A DNA stretch of 39,991 bases from positions 1 through 39,991 of the forward strand of contig JAJDCP010000085.1 of NCBI GenBank assembly GCA_029260765.1, written 5' to 3'. The notes below the pieces were generated by a model, which saw only the letters and a list, made by a program, of their open reading frames with translations, had not been told where the DNA came from and ran no database searches. The translations under genes and the position numbers were made by a program. Of this stretch, positions 1 through 8,051 are shown one piece after another (the first letter of the stretch is position 1; the number at the start of each line of letters is the position of its first letter). The DNA comes from Planctomycetota bacterium (GTDB taxonomy: Bacteria; Planctomycetota; J058; JAJDCP01).

Positions 1-32
1 ACGATCCGGTTGACGCACGCCCTCCGCATCTC

Positions 33-446
33 TCAATGCGCGACGCCGCCCGGTGGCATTAATACACCCATGGACTCGCCCTTGTCGATCATCCGCACGA
101 AGGTGCAGGTGTCCCCTTCAAACTTCAGCAGCAGATCCTTCTGCTCCGTCTTACCGTAGACGATGATGAAATAGCCGCTCTTCAGGTGGTAACCCCACCA
201 GACGGCCTCGCCCTCTGTGGCGCTAAAGTCGGGGACGCCGTAGGCTTCGAGAATCTCGCCTTTGGTCTTGTTGACGATAAACTCCGGCGTCTTGATCGCC
301 ATGTAGTCGGCGCCGGAAGGCGTGCCGTACTTCCCGAAACCCACGCAGCCTGAGACCCAAAAGACAAGGCCTCCGACAAGCAGCAAGCTGCGAAACAACC
401 GCTTCGAAAGCAGACTCGGGCTTGGATGGTTCTGGTTCATGTTCAT
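33..446 (-). CDS. Small predicted lipoprotein, BamE/SmpA-like
   Basis: A 137-residue protein. I chose the ATG at 446 over an upstream start at 491 because it puts the hydrophobic signal segment near the N-terminus and has an AGGAG element upstream, although the spacing is long. The N-terminus has an Arg-containing stretch, then a hydrophobic core ending in VSGC, a lipobox whose Cys would be lipidated. The mature part contains TKGEILEAYGVPD followed by alternating strands (VWWGYHLKSGYFIIVYG), which resembles the helix-then-sheet BamE/SmpA fold often found in outer-membrane lipoproteins. That resemblance is my inference from pattern only. It lies 54 bases downstream of the FAD oxidoreductase gene on the same strand and could be the last gene of that transcript. 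The specific role is unknown. Confidence 0.7.
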   Translation of the reverse strand: MNMNQNHPSPSLLSKRLFRSLLLVGGLVFWVSGCVGFGKYGTPSGADYMAIKTPEFIVNKTKGEILEAYGVPDFSATEGEAVWWGYHLKSGYFIIVYGKTEQKDLLLKFEGDTCTFVRMIDKGESMGVLMPPGGVAH

Positions 447-500
447 GGTCTTGCCACTCTCCTCTAGCAATGAAGAAACTGTGTACCCCACTCGGCCGAG

Positions 501-1829
501 TCAGGCCCGCCCGATGGACTTGTCGTACAGCTCGGGCAGGCGGTGCTCCGAGTCGTAGCGCTCTTTGATGCGCCGGTAGGCAGCTCCGCCGTACAGGCGG
601 TCAAAGGTCTCGCGATCGTAGTAGGAGGTCGAGTAGAGACTCTTCCGTCCGCCGAGGCGCTCGACGATCTGCTCGATTCTCCGGGTGACGGCTCCTTCAT
701 CGGACCGGGCCGCGACGACATCCCAGAAGCCGAAGTTCACATACAGGGTCGCAGGATCCAGCGCATACAGGGGCCAACGGCGGCGGTCCCGCGCTCTCAC
801 CGGACACATCCAGATGGGGAGGATTCCGACCTCGCGGTGGAAGAACTCGAGGAATTCGGCGCAGCGCTCGATCGGAATCTGGACGTCCTGCACGACCGAC
901 TCGCCCGGGCGTACCCCGAACAAGCGGCCGAGCCACGCGACAGCTCGGCTCTGTCCCCATGCCTCGCGGATGCGCCACCAGGTGGTCGAGCAGAGGAAGC
1001 GCCTTCCGAGCATGAGCCGAACGAGTGGATTCTGGGCTCCGAAGTGTTTGGAGCACCAGAACCAATCGGTATCCCAGCGCCATAGGTAGTTTTTCACCGA
1101 CAGGTAGTCGCTGGAGCGCTGCCGAAGCGAGCGGTGGTAGGTCAGGGCGCGCCGGTAGTCACTGTGCGACCGGTTGCCTGCGACGAACCGCCCCAGGCTG
1201 ATGACGAGGTCGTGCTTGCCGAACACCACGCCTTCGGCGAAATCCGCCTGCGAACTGGAGGCGCAGGCTCCCCGGGCGAGCGCCTCGAGGGCGAGCTCGG
1301 GGCGGTCGAAGCGGAGGTGGTCGATGCGAACGCTGGGGCGGACAGGGACGGCGTCGATGACCAGGCGCAGGGCGTATCCGAAGCTCCCGTAGGAGTTGGG
1401 AAAGGCGTAGAAGAGGTCGGCGTGCTCGTTGTCGGGTCGGCACTTTACGATCCGACCGTCGGCCAGCAGGACATCCATCTCGCGGACGCCCTCATGGACC
1501 AGCCCAAAGCGGAACGAGGAAGACTCGATGCCGATCCCTGCCGCCGCGCCGCCGACCGTGATCGACTTGAGCTCTGGCACGACGCTCGGCATGAGGCCGT
1601 GCGGCAACGAGCGCGCGACGACCTCCTCGTAGCTGGCCATGCCCTCGACTTCGATAGAATCCGGGCCGACACTGAGGACGTGACGGAAACCGCGGACATC
1701 GATGCTCTGCGGCCTGCGGTGCCGGTAGCGGAAGAGGTTCGAGCTGCTCTTCTTCAAGCCGAGTGTCGCCGAACCATCCCGCCTGAGCGCGGCCAGAAGG
1801 CGCCGCTTCCGTCTCTGATGGTCAGTCAC
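501..1829 (-). CDS. FAD-binding (PCMH-type) oxidoreductase, TmsA-like
   Basis: A 442-residue flavoprotein with a GTG start that overlaps the end of the upstream methyltransferase gene by 8 bases, so translation is probably coupled. Residues about 40-200 fit the PCMH FAD-binding fold: VGPDSIEVEGMASYEEVV, then SITVGGAAAGIGIESSSFRFG near residues 89-109, the usual FAD pyrophosphate-binding stretch, followed by VLLADGRIVKC. The family includes DprE1, DIMINUTO/DHCR24 and TmsA. Next to a cyclopropane-fatty-acid-synthase-like gene, the best match is TmsA, which uses NADPH to reduce a 10-methylene acyl chain on a phospholipid to the 10-methyl form. The family assignment is firm. The fatty-acid substrate is inferred from the neighbour. 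A sterol or other lipid reductase is the alternative. Confidence 0.85.
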   Translation of the reverse strand: MTDHQRRKRRLLAALRRDGSATLGLKKSSSNLFRYRHRRPQSIDVRGFRHVLSVGPDSIEVEGMASYEEVVARSLPHGLMPSVVPELKSITVGGAAAGIGIESSSFRFGLVHEGVREMDVLLADGRIVKCRPDNEHADLFYAFPNSYGSFGYALRLVIDAVPVRPSVRIDHLRFDRPELALEALARGACASSSQADFAEGVVFGKHDLVISLGRFVAGNRSHSDYRRALTYHRSLRQRSSDYLSVKNYLWRWDTDWFWCSKHFGAQNPLVRLMLGRRFLCSTTWWRIREAWGQSRAVAWLGRLFGVRPGESVVQDVQIPIERCAEFLEFFHREVGILPIWMCPVRARDRRRWPLYALDPATLYVNFGFWDVVAARSDEGAVTRRIEQIVERLGGRKSLYSTSYYDRETFDRLYGGAAYRRIKERYDSEHRLPELYDKSIGRA

Positions 1830-3066
1830 GTTTGAGCAGCCGAGCCGGCATGCTGCGGCTGGGACTGGAAGCCATGTGGGCGCGGGTCAAGCTGGGTTGG
1901 ACCTCGAGCCCGTTGGCCAGCAGGATCTGGAAGAGCATGAGCCCACCGCTGCGGAAGCCGGCCGCCGCTGAATGAAGGTAGAGGCGGAAGGTCCGGAAGA
2001 GCGCATCCGACTCGTGCGCGCGGATCCAGTCTGCCGACGCCTCCAGACGGGCAGCCCAGCGCTCGAGGGTCAAGGCGTAGTGGATCCGGAGGTTCTCGAG
2101 GTCGGCGACGTGCAGGTGGCTCTCACTCCGCTCGATAGATCCGGTGATCTCGGCCAGAGACGGGATGTACGAGCCCGGGAAGATGTGCCGCTCGATCCAG
2201 GGATCGGTCGCTGTGGGAGCGTGGCGTCCGATGGTGTGGACGAGGGCCAGACCCTTGTCTACCGTGACCTGTCGGATCAGGTCGAAGAAGGCGCGGTAGT
2301 TCTCCAGGCCGACATGCTCGAGCATCCCGATGGACACAAAGCGGTCGTAGGGCCGGTCTTCTACCCGGATGCTGCGGTAGTCGTCGTGGATGAAGCGGAC
2401 CTGGTCTTCGGACAGCCCTTCCCGTGCAGCCGCAGCCTTGGCGTAGTCGATCTGGGCCTTCGAGAGGCTGTAGGATGTGACGGAAACCCCATGGGCGGTC
2501 GCCATGTGCAGGGCCAGCCCCCCCCAGCCGCAGCCGGCTTCGACGACGCGCATTCCCGGCTCGAGCCGGAGCTTGTGGCAGACCAACTGCATCTTCTGGA
2601 GCTGGGCCTGCGCGAGGCTATCCCGGTCTGTTTCGAAGTAGGCACATGTGTATTGCAGTTTTGGATCAAGAAACAACTCGTAGAAGTCGTTTCCGAGGTC
2701 GTAGTGCGCGGCAATGTTGCGCTTCGAGCCCCGAAGCGTGTTGCGCCGCCACAAGTAGCCGAGGACGATCCCGAGCCTGTTGAGCCAGTTCGGCCTCAGG
2801 CCGCTGTCGGCCAAGCGCAGGCCAAAGCGGCACATCTGCTGCAGGTCTCCCTCTACCTCGATCTCGCCGCGGCTGTACGCCTCGCCGAAACCGAGACTGC
2901 CGCGGACCATGATCTGGGTCACGACCTCGATGCTCGGCAAGATCAGCACGAAGGCAGCAGCTCCGGAGCCGCGCTCGATGATGCGTCCGCCGGGGAGAAC
3001 TATGCGGTAGGGGTGATCGAAGCGGACTCCTTCGACCAGGCGTTCGAAAGCTCCCAATGCAGACAT
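1822..3066 (-). CDS. Cyclopropane-fatty-acid-synthase-family methyltransferase, TmsB-like
   Basis: A 414-residue SAM-dependent methyltransferase. The open frame runs up to 3183, but I take the ATG at 3066 because the family's N-terminal domain begins just after it and a GGAAG lies upstream. The N-terminal region (VRGSLGFGEAYSRGEIEVEGDL) is the family's acyl/lipid-binding part. Residues about 118-134 hold the family motif IAAHYDLGNDFYELFLD, then LQYTCAYF, and VVEAGCGWGG at about 174-183 is the SAM-binding glycine loop. GMLEHVG is the conserved active-site segment. Enzymes of this family add a methylene bridge or a methyl group to unsaturated acyl chains of membrane phospholipids. Coupling to an FAD reductase points to methylation to a 10-methylene intermediate (TmsB/BfaB type) rather than simple cyclopropanation. 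That choice is an inference. Confidence 0.9.
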   Translation of the reverse strand: MSALGAFERLVEGVRFDHPYRIVLPGGRIIERGSGAAAFVLILPSIEVVTQIMVRGSLGFGEAYSRGEIEVEGDLQQMCRFGLRLADSGLRPNWLNRLGIVLGYLWRRNTLRGSKRNIAAHYDLGNDFYELFLDPKLQYTCAYFETDRDSLAQAQLQKMQLVCHKLRLEPGMRVVEAGCGWGGLALHMATAHGVSVTSYSLSKAQIDYAKAAAAREGLSEDQVRFIHDDYRSIRVEDRPYDRFVSIGMLEHVGLENYRAFFDLIRQVTVDKGLALVHTIGRHAPTATDPWIERHIFPGSYIPSLAEITGSIERSESHLHVADLENLRIHYALTLERWAARLEASADWIRAHESDALFRTFRLYLHSAAAGFRSGGLMLFQILLANGLEVQPSLTRAHMASSPSRSMPARLLKRD

Positions 3067-3209
3067 ACAGCACTTCCCATGGGGCTTGGGCGCCGGAGGC
3101 CAGACAGCAGAAGGCAGTCCAGATTGCGGGCCGTGATTCTCTCTGGCAGCTTTGCGGTCATGGGCCGCAGTCTCAGCGTCCAACTCCCTGCTCGGAAGGA
3201 TGCCGCGCC

Positions 3210-3368
3210 TCAGTTGCTCTTATCGAAGACCCACTCGATCCAGGATGGACTGTCGGCCGCCTTCCAGCGGACGAAGTCGATCGTGTCGCTCGGTCCGTTC
3301 CAGGCGAAGTTGAGGTAGATGGCAATGGCCAATGCGGTGACGGCAACACCCAGGAAAAACTTCTTCAA
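3210..3368 (-). CDS. Tiny single-pass membrane protein at head of the lipid cluster
   Basis: A 52-residue reading frame starting at TTG, with a strong GGAGGT ribosome-binding site about 7 bases upstream. It begins LKKFFLGVAVTALAIAIYL, a lysine-rich start followed by one hydrophobic helix. The tail is Trp-rich and ends in an acidic/basic stretch (WIEWVFDKSN). The frame ends 143 bases before the methyltransferase start, on the same strand. I do not recognise a family. The good ribosome-binding site, the clean transmembrane pattern and its position at the head of the branched-fatty-acid cluster argue that it is real. It could be a membrane anchor or partner for the lipid-modifying enzymes, but that is a guess. 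Confidence 0.6.
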   Translation of the reverse strand: MKKFFLGVAVTALAIAIYLNFAWNGPSDTIDFVRWKAADSPSWIEWVFDKSN

Positions 3369-3707
3369 TGCACGACCTCCAGAAAAACACCCGTCACAGA
3401 TTCTTCACGATGGCTTCTCAGTGATCCGCACCTCCAGCCCATTGTCATGGCTCGGCTAAGATCTACGTCCTGGGCCTTCATGCAGTCGTCCTTCATGCAA
3501 ATCCTATTCCACCGGCCAGAAATCTCCGAGTCCGGCAGTTGGCCGGCTCCCACGCCGAAGAGCGCGCCACCCTCGGTGACCGGAGGTGCGGATTCTCCTG
3601 CAGTGGGCTGGGATTTTTCGAGACCCGTGCCTCCCCTCGAGGGAATCGGGCAGGTCTCCCACGTTCTGGACGTTGTCTCGAGCTGATGCCGTCGCCGACG
3701 GCAGATT
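3369..3707. other. Intergenic stretch with first copy of a direct repeat
   Basis: I find no convincing gene here. The part from about 3487 to 3640 is repeated at about 4352-4510. The rest probably holds the promoter of the minus-strand lipid cluster, but I could not identify clear -35/-10 boxes. Confidence 0.6.
3487..3640 (+). repeat. Direct repeat, copy 1 (3' flank of lipoprotein gene)
   Basis: About 150 bases that recur with substitutions at about 4352-4510. Shared words include ATCTCCGAG, GCAGTTGGCC, GTGCGGATTCT and GAGACCCG. It lies just downstream of the minus-strand lipoprotein gene, and copy 2 lies just upstream of it. This is the signature of a tandem duplication that took in both gene and flank. 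No terminal inverted repeats are visible, so I do not call it a mobile element. Confidence 0.75.
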
Positions 3708-4298
3708 TCATTCGGCAAACACCGCTTCGATCATCGCGATCACCTCGGCACTCGGATCGGTTTCCCATGTCAGGCGAAGGCGTCCCGACTCGTCAAAAAC
3801 GAGCAGCCAGGTCTCTTCCTCGGGCACGCCGAGCTGGCGGCACAGGGACCCATCCTCGTCGAGAAGCAAGAGCGGCGGTTCGGTTGGGCTGGAGTCTTCT
3901 TTCATTCGGCTACGGGCTTTGTTGGGAAACCAGGAGACGGAGATGTCCTCCAAGAAGACCACTTCCCTGGCAAGCTCCTTGGAGGCCTGCTTTACCAGGA
4001 CCTCGCTCCAACCCTCCTGCGCGTCTTGACTCGACAGGGTTGGGGAGGTGACGACCAGCACCAGTCCACCCTCCAGGAGCTCCGTGCTCGCATGGGTCTG
4101 GCCATGCGCATCGATCAAGCTAAACACCGGCAGAAACACGGCGTCCGTCGGGATCCCGCTGTCCTCAGTCGGTGACGGTGATGATGGCTGCTCGGGCGCC
4201 GGTGACGGCGACGGAAGGGCTTCTCTCTCAGAACACCCTCCAGCCCCCAGGGCGAAGATCAGACACATAGCTGCTCTGATGGGAATCTCTGGGTTCAT
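3708..4298 (-). CDS. Predicted lipoprotein with thioredoxin-like fold, no redox cysteines
   Basis: A 196-residue protein whose ATG has an AAAGG ribosome-binding site 6 bases upstream. The signal peptide ends at GAGGC, a lipobox (Cys at about residue 22), followed by a Pro/Ser-rich linker to about residue 48. The rest looks like the thioredoxin/redoxin fold: FSLIDAHGQ, then LVLVVTSPTLSSQD where CxxC would sit, and later PLLLLDEDGSLCRQLGV with TWLLVFDESGRLR and a C-terminal helix. The catalytic cysteines are replaced by TLSS, so redox catalysis is unlikely. A partial decayed copy lies at about 5498-5617. The fold is my inference from strand pattern, and the function is unknown. Confidence 0.75.
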   Translation of the reverse strand: MNPEIPIRAAMCLIFALGAGGCSEREALPSPSPAPEQPSSPSPTEDSGIPTDAVFLPVFSLIDAHGQTHASTELLEGGLVLVVTSPTLSSQDAQEGWSEVLVKQASKELAREVVFLEDISVSWFPNKARSRMKEDSSPTEPPLLLLDEDGSLCRQLGVPEEETWLLVFDESGRLRLTWETDPSAEVIAMIEAVFAE

Positions 4299-4351
4299 GG
4301 CTGGCCTTTCAAGCGGGTGCTGCCGTCGAGATGCGCACCCTCCAGGCTAGC

Positions 4352-4510
4352 AGTCCTCCCTCCTGCAAATCTCTATCCACCGACCAGGAATCTCCGAGCC
4401 CCGCAGTTGGCCAGCTCCCACGTTGAAGAGTGCACCCCGCTCGGCGACCGGATGTGCGGATTCTTCTGCAGGGGGCCGGGATTCTCCGAGACCCGCGCCT
4501 GCGTCGCCGA
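4352..4510 (+). repeat. Direct repeat, copy 2
   Basis: The partner of the repeat at 3487-3640, in the same orientation. It sits upstream of the intact lipoprotein gene and corresponds to the 3' flank of a second, now decayed, gene copy. After about 4510 the similarity stops abruptly, which marks the left edge of unrelated inserted or diverged DNA carrying the AT-richer gene at 4842. Confidence 0.75.
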
Positions 4511-4841
4511 TCCCACCCTGGCCTGGCAGCACTCCGTCACGCCCAACGGCGGGTCGGGCTGGCCCTGTACGACGCGGCGCAGCGAGGTCGTGAGCGTCCG
4601 CCCGCTCGTGAAGCCATCGTCCGCGAGCTGTGGCGCGAGCATGACGTGTTTCGCACCTGGGGCATTGCGCCCGCAGCTCCGGAATGATGCGCAGCGTATA
4701 GCGCCCGGGTCGGCGGCCTTGGCAGCGATCGAACATTTTGAGATTGACGTTAAATCTAGTACGTCTACTCTCCCAGATGTGTATTCATGTACATTCATAT
4801 GCCGCTTTTCGGATTTTAAGCGCGCTAACAGGACGATCGGG

Positions 4842-5186
4842 ATGCAAAAAACAGTACTTATGAGGGAGATGATAGATGTATGTCAGGATATCATCGATAA
4901 CCATGCGGATCCCTCTGTCGAGTTACCCCCTTCCGTCAGCTCGGAACACCTGAGCTGGATGTGCAGGCGGCTGAACAAACATATCGAAGAGTGGTCGATA
5001 GCCAAAATGAACCGTTGGATCGGCTTCATCCAGTGCGCCATGATCGCCAATCGGATGATCGATCTCGACGGGGTGAAGGCGATGTTCGACAAGGCGAAGT
5101 TTGCCTTCGGCGAGCCCAGCCAGGAGCTGTTGGACCATCTCGACCCCGACAGCGCGTTCCGCTTCGATCTGGGCGGGCAGGGCTAG
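4842..5186 (+). CDS. Orphan hypothetical protein, AT-richer than surroundings
   Basis: A 114-residue protein. The frame stays open back to 4317, but the ATG at 4842 has AGGA 8 bases upstream and begins a plausible soluble protein, whereas the upstream part looks like shadow sequence. It contains VSSEHLSWMCRRLNKHIE, then KMNRWIGFIQCAMI and a C-terminal acidic helix ending in DPDSAFRFDLGG. The layout (long helices, a central RWIGFIQ core) reminds me of small accessory proteins of phages and plasmids, but I cannot name a family. The 5' part and the roughly 150 bases before it are clearly richer in A and T than the host sequence, which suggests recent transfer. It interrupts a duplicated unit. 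Confidence 0.6.
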   Translation: MQKTVLMREMIDVCQDIIDNHADPSVELPPSVSSEHLSWMCRRLNKHIEEWSIAKMNRWIGFIQCAMIANRMIDLDGVKAMFDKAKFAFGEPSQELLDHLDPDSAFRFDLGGQG

Positions 5187-6211
5187 GAGACTGCCCATTG
5201 TCCACTAGTAGTCCTTAGCAAGCTTGGCGGCTCTGTGGGTTCAGGGGCGTTCCCCAGCCGTGGCTTCAGGCCTCCGGCTTCAGACTTCAGCCTGCCTGCT
5301 GGCACACCCGGAGTTTCCGGTGGTCTCTATTCATGACGAGTCCCTTGGCAGAAGCCCGGAGCCCGTAGGCAGGAGACCGGACAAGCCAAACGCAGGGCTC
5401 GCGCCAACCTGTCCGGACAGACTTGTGGGCTGGGCAGCACTAGCAGCCTGGAGCGCATAGAACACAATCAGGCCTGCGGCGGAGACGCTGGACCTCGCCA
5501 GGCTCCTCGCTCCAGCTCTCCTACTCGGCTTGAATCGACAGGGGCGGGGGGCTGACGACCACTACCAGTCCACCCCCCAGGAGCGCCGTGCTCGCATGGA
5601 CAGGGCCGTGCGCATGCAGCGCTTTACAGGATGGCCAAGAGTGCAGGCTTTTTCTCGCCAGCGACGAAAGTCTGCACCTCCGTCAAGCCACGGCGTTCCT
5701 GCGCTGGCTGGTAGCTGCGGTGCGCGGATGGAAACGACCTGTGCCGCTCGACAACCCCAACCACTTCCCTAAGTGCCTGTTGCCATTGTAGGTGGATCGG
5801 CTCTTGACGGAGCTCAACTCGCCGAACAAGCACCCAGCGGGAAACGGATTCCCGAGCGACGGCTCTGCGTCCGGTCGGCAATCCAGCGCTGGGCTGTTCA
5901 AGCTCGTCTCTGGCTGGTGTCCCCGCCAGTGCCGCCCCTGACAGCTTCCTGCGTCGCGCGTCTCAGCTCGCGGAACCCCGCTGCCCGCAGCTTACCGGAG
6001 TCGTCATTGCACCGGACAAGCTCGGGTTCTGCACCAGACTCCCGACCTACTGAACGCAGGGCGAGGATGGCACGCCACGTGCAATGAAACCGCTAGCTGG
6101 CGAGCGCTGTCTGTTTCTGATCGAGCTGACCGGCCACCTCGTGATCCGCCAACTGTAGAGAATTCCCAAGATCCGAGAGTGAGGTGTTTTGTCTCCGCAA
6201 GGGAAGCTCAG
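5187..6211. other. Gene-poor decayed region
   Basis: Some 1 kb without a supportable gene. Short open frames exist on both strands, but they lack ribosome-binding sites, consistent codon bias and recognisable domains. The only interpretable part is the relic at about 5498-5617. The region is probably the eroded remainder of the duplication that began at about 4352. Confidence 0.6.
5498..5617 (-). pseudogene. Relic fragment of the 3708-4298 lipoprotein gene
   Basis: This segment aligns with about 3995-4113 inside the intact lipoprotein gene: both contain CCTCGCTCCA, TGACGACCA, CCAGTCCACC, CCAGGAGC and CGTGCTCGCATGG in the same order and spacing. Small insertions and deletions break the frame. 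Only the middle of the gene is recognisable. With the repeat at 4352-4510 it shows that a second copy of gene plus flank once lay here. Confidence 0.65.
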
Positions 6212-6529
6212 ATGACCTTACACAGCCCCAGGAGCCGGGACTCCAGCCTCGAGCGCTTGACGACAGCTTGGGACGCGTTCGACCGCCTCCTTGGGGGCGG
6301 CCTTCCGGTCCGCTCCGCCAACAAGATCTCAGGCGAGACCGGAGCCGGCAGGACCCTGTGCGCGCTCCAGCTGATCTTCCAACGCACGCAGCATGGGAAG
6401 AGAGCCCTCTATTGCACCGCGCTGTCCGAGCCGTCGTTGAAACTCGTGGGCTACATGCAGCAGTTCGCCTTCCCCGACGAAGACACGCTCGGCGAGGTCC
6501 CTCCCCAGATACATGAGCCCTCGCCGTGA
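6212..6529 (+). pseudogene. Truncated KaiC/RecA-like ATPase
   Basis: A 105-codon frame starting at the ATG at 6212 (GGGAAG upstream). An alternative GTG lies at 6179. It matches the beginning of a KaiC-type domain: LTTAWDAFDRLLGGGLP, then GETGAGRT in the Walker A position, then ALQLIF and RALYCTAL. The invariant Walker A Lys is Arg, and the frame ends about where one third of a KaiC domain would, so Walker B, the catalytic Glu and the oligomer interface are absent. Its stop codon overlaps the next start (GTGA), so the remnant is still translationally coupled to the histidine kinase gene. KaiC-like proteins often neighbour sensor kinases. This one is probably a non-functional leftover. Confidence 0.75.
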
Positions 6530-7737
6530 CGTCAGCGGCGCGGAACGACCGGGTTCGGAAGCCAGGTGTTCAGGCCTTGCTTGACATTTCGCAAATCCTC
6601 GGGTCGGCGGAGAGCTCCGACGAGCGGGTGCACCACGCGCTCGAGATGCTCCGCAAGGTCGTGCCCTACGAGCGTTGCGCACTGCTGCATGTGCCTCTCG
6701 GGCGGGAGCCGACGTTGCTCGTGCTGCCAGCGGCAGATCCGGAGCGGATGGCTTTCCTGTTGGACACGCTCACGAGCCTCTTCAATACCGTCGTCGGTGC
6801 ACCCCACAGGGGGCCGCCTGACGAGGTCCCGGAGCGGACGGCGGTGTCGCTGGCCGTGCCAATCATCGGGCTCGACGAGCGGATCGGGATGCTATTTGTC
6901 CAATCACCCGGGCGCCCCTACACGCTGCGCCATCTGCGCAACCTGTCTTTGGTCGCGACGCAGCTCGGCGCCTACCTCTCCCTGCTGCAAGCTCGGGGCG
7001 ACGAAGCGCAACGAGCCCGCGAGCTCGAGAAGGCCAGGGACGCTTCGGAGGCTGCGAATCGGGCGAAGGACGCGGTTCACTCCCTGGTCACGCGCGAGCT
7101 GAAGGCGCCGCTGTATGCTGCGCTCGAGGGGGTTCGTGTCCTGGGCGGCGGTGGTCTGTCCGAAGCGCAACGTGCCCGCACGGTCGGGCTGATCGAGGAC
7201 ACGCTCCGCGGGCAGACGAAGCTGATCGACGATCTCATCGACCTCTCGCGCCTCGCAGCCGCCGGGCTCAAGCTCGATCCACAGGCGATCGAGCCCGCGC
7301 GCTGGATCCGGACCGCGATCGCAGAGCACCAGCCCCAGGCGGAGCGGAGGTCGATCTCTCTCGAGGCCATCCTGGACCCATCGCTGCATCCGCTCTTTGT
7401 CGACCCCGAGCGTTTCGAACAGATCGTCTCCAACCTCGTCGCCAACGCCATCCAGTTCACGCCGGACGGGGGACGCATCGAGGTGCGCCTCGAGCGCGCT
7501 GGCGCCTTTGCGCGGCTGCGGGTGATCGATAACGGAGACGGCATCCGCGCGGCATTCCTTCCGCAGGCTTTCGAATGCTTCTCCACGAACGGCCTGACCA
7601 AGCGCCCCCACACCGGTCTGGGGGCGGGGCTCGCGATCGTGAAGAGCCTGGCTGAGCTTCACGGCGGGCGCGTCTTTGCCACGAGCGAAGGCCCAGGCAC
7701 GGGCGCGACGTTCACGGTCGAGCTCCCGCTTCCCTGA
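6526..7737 (+). CDS. GAF-domain histidine-kinase-like protein lacking the phosphoacceptor His
   Basis: A 403-residue soluble sensor with a GTG start inside the stop of the KaiC-like remnant. Residues about 15-155 form a GAF domain (RTAVSLAVPIIGLDERIGML). A short coiled linker (about 155-180) leads to the HisKA helices. The H-box that should read SHELRTPL reads TREL-KAPL, with Arg190 where the phosphorylated His belongs. The ATPase part is well kept: N-box NLVANAIQFTPDGG, G1 DNGDGI, F-box FECFS, G2 GLGAGLAIVKSLAELHGG. So it can probably bind ATP but cannot autophosphorylate in the usual way. It may act as a signalling pseudokinase, or be decaying with its upstream partner. No response regulator is adjacent. 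Confidence 0.9.
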   Translation: MTSAARNDRVRKPGVQALLDISQILGSAESSDERVHHALEMLRKVVPYERCALLHVPLGREPTLLVLPAADPERMAFLLDTLTSLFNTVVGAPHRGPPDEVPERTAVSLAVPIIGLDERIGMLFVQSPGRPYTLRHLRNLSLVATQLGAYLSLLQARGDEAQRARELEKARDASEAANRAKDAVHSLVTRELKAPLYAALEGVRVLGGGGLSEAQRARTVGLIEDTLRGQTKLIDDLIDLSRLAAAGLKLDPQAIEPARWIRTAIAEHQPQAERRSISLEAILDPSLHPLFVDPERFEQIVSNLVANAIQFTPDGGRIEVRLERAGAFARLRVIDNGDGIRAAFLPQAFECFSTNGLTKRPHTGLGAGLAIVKSLAELHGGRVFATSEGPGTGATFTVELPLP

Positions 7738-8051
7738 GTTGCGCAGCGGCCATCAGCCACGGCCCCCCTGCAGAGCGAGGGCCTTGCTGACCTCAGCTTA
7801 AGTTCTGGCCTGTCCCTGCAGGGGCGGGGTTCACACCCCGAGTCCTCGGACGCTTCGCTCTCGAGTCCTCGGACGCTTCGCTCTCGAGGACTCGGACGCT
7901 TCGCTTGCGCGAGGGGGTGAACCCCACCCCTACAACTTGCGGGAGGGGGTGAACCCCTCCCCTACAAAAGGACCGCGAACTTGTGCTGACCTCCTTAACT
8001 GCGCACGCCTCGCTCACGCGAGGCGCCTGGCACTGTCATCCCCAAATGGGT
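7738..8051. other. Intergenic stretch filled by palindromic repeats
   Basis: No gene is supported between these convergent genes. Most of the stretch is occupied by the GC-rich repeat element at 7819-7970. The GC-rich inverted repeats could also act as transcription terminators for both neighbouring genes. Confidence 0.6.
7819..7970. repeat. GC-rich palindromic repeat with 23-bp tandem units
   Basis: A composite repeat. It starts with AGGGGCGGGGTTCACACCCC, then three tandem 23-base units at 7839-7861, 7862-7884 and 7885-7907 (core GGACGCTTCGCT; the first two are identical). Two further arms follow, built on GGGGGTGAACCCCACCCCTAC and ending by about 7970. The arms can fold into strong hairpins. 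Related copies lie at 11441-11494, 11646-11725 and 39935-39991. Confidence 0.85.

Noticed and set aside
1972..3318. 448-codon open frame on the plus strand
   Set aside because: It lies antisense to the methyltransferase gene, has no family features, and mirrors its codon structure, as expected in GC-rich DNA.
4430..4687. 85-codon plus-strand frame rich in Arg, resembling a transposase tail
   Set aside because: No motif could be confirmed, and part of it lies in the direct repeat.
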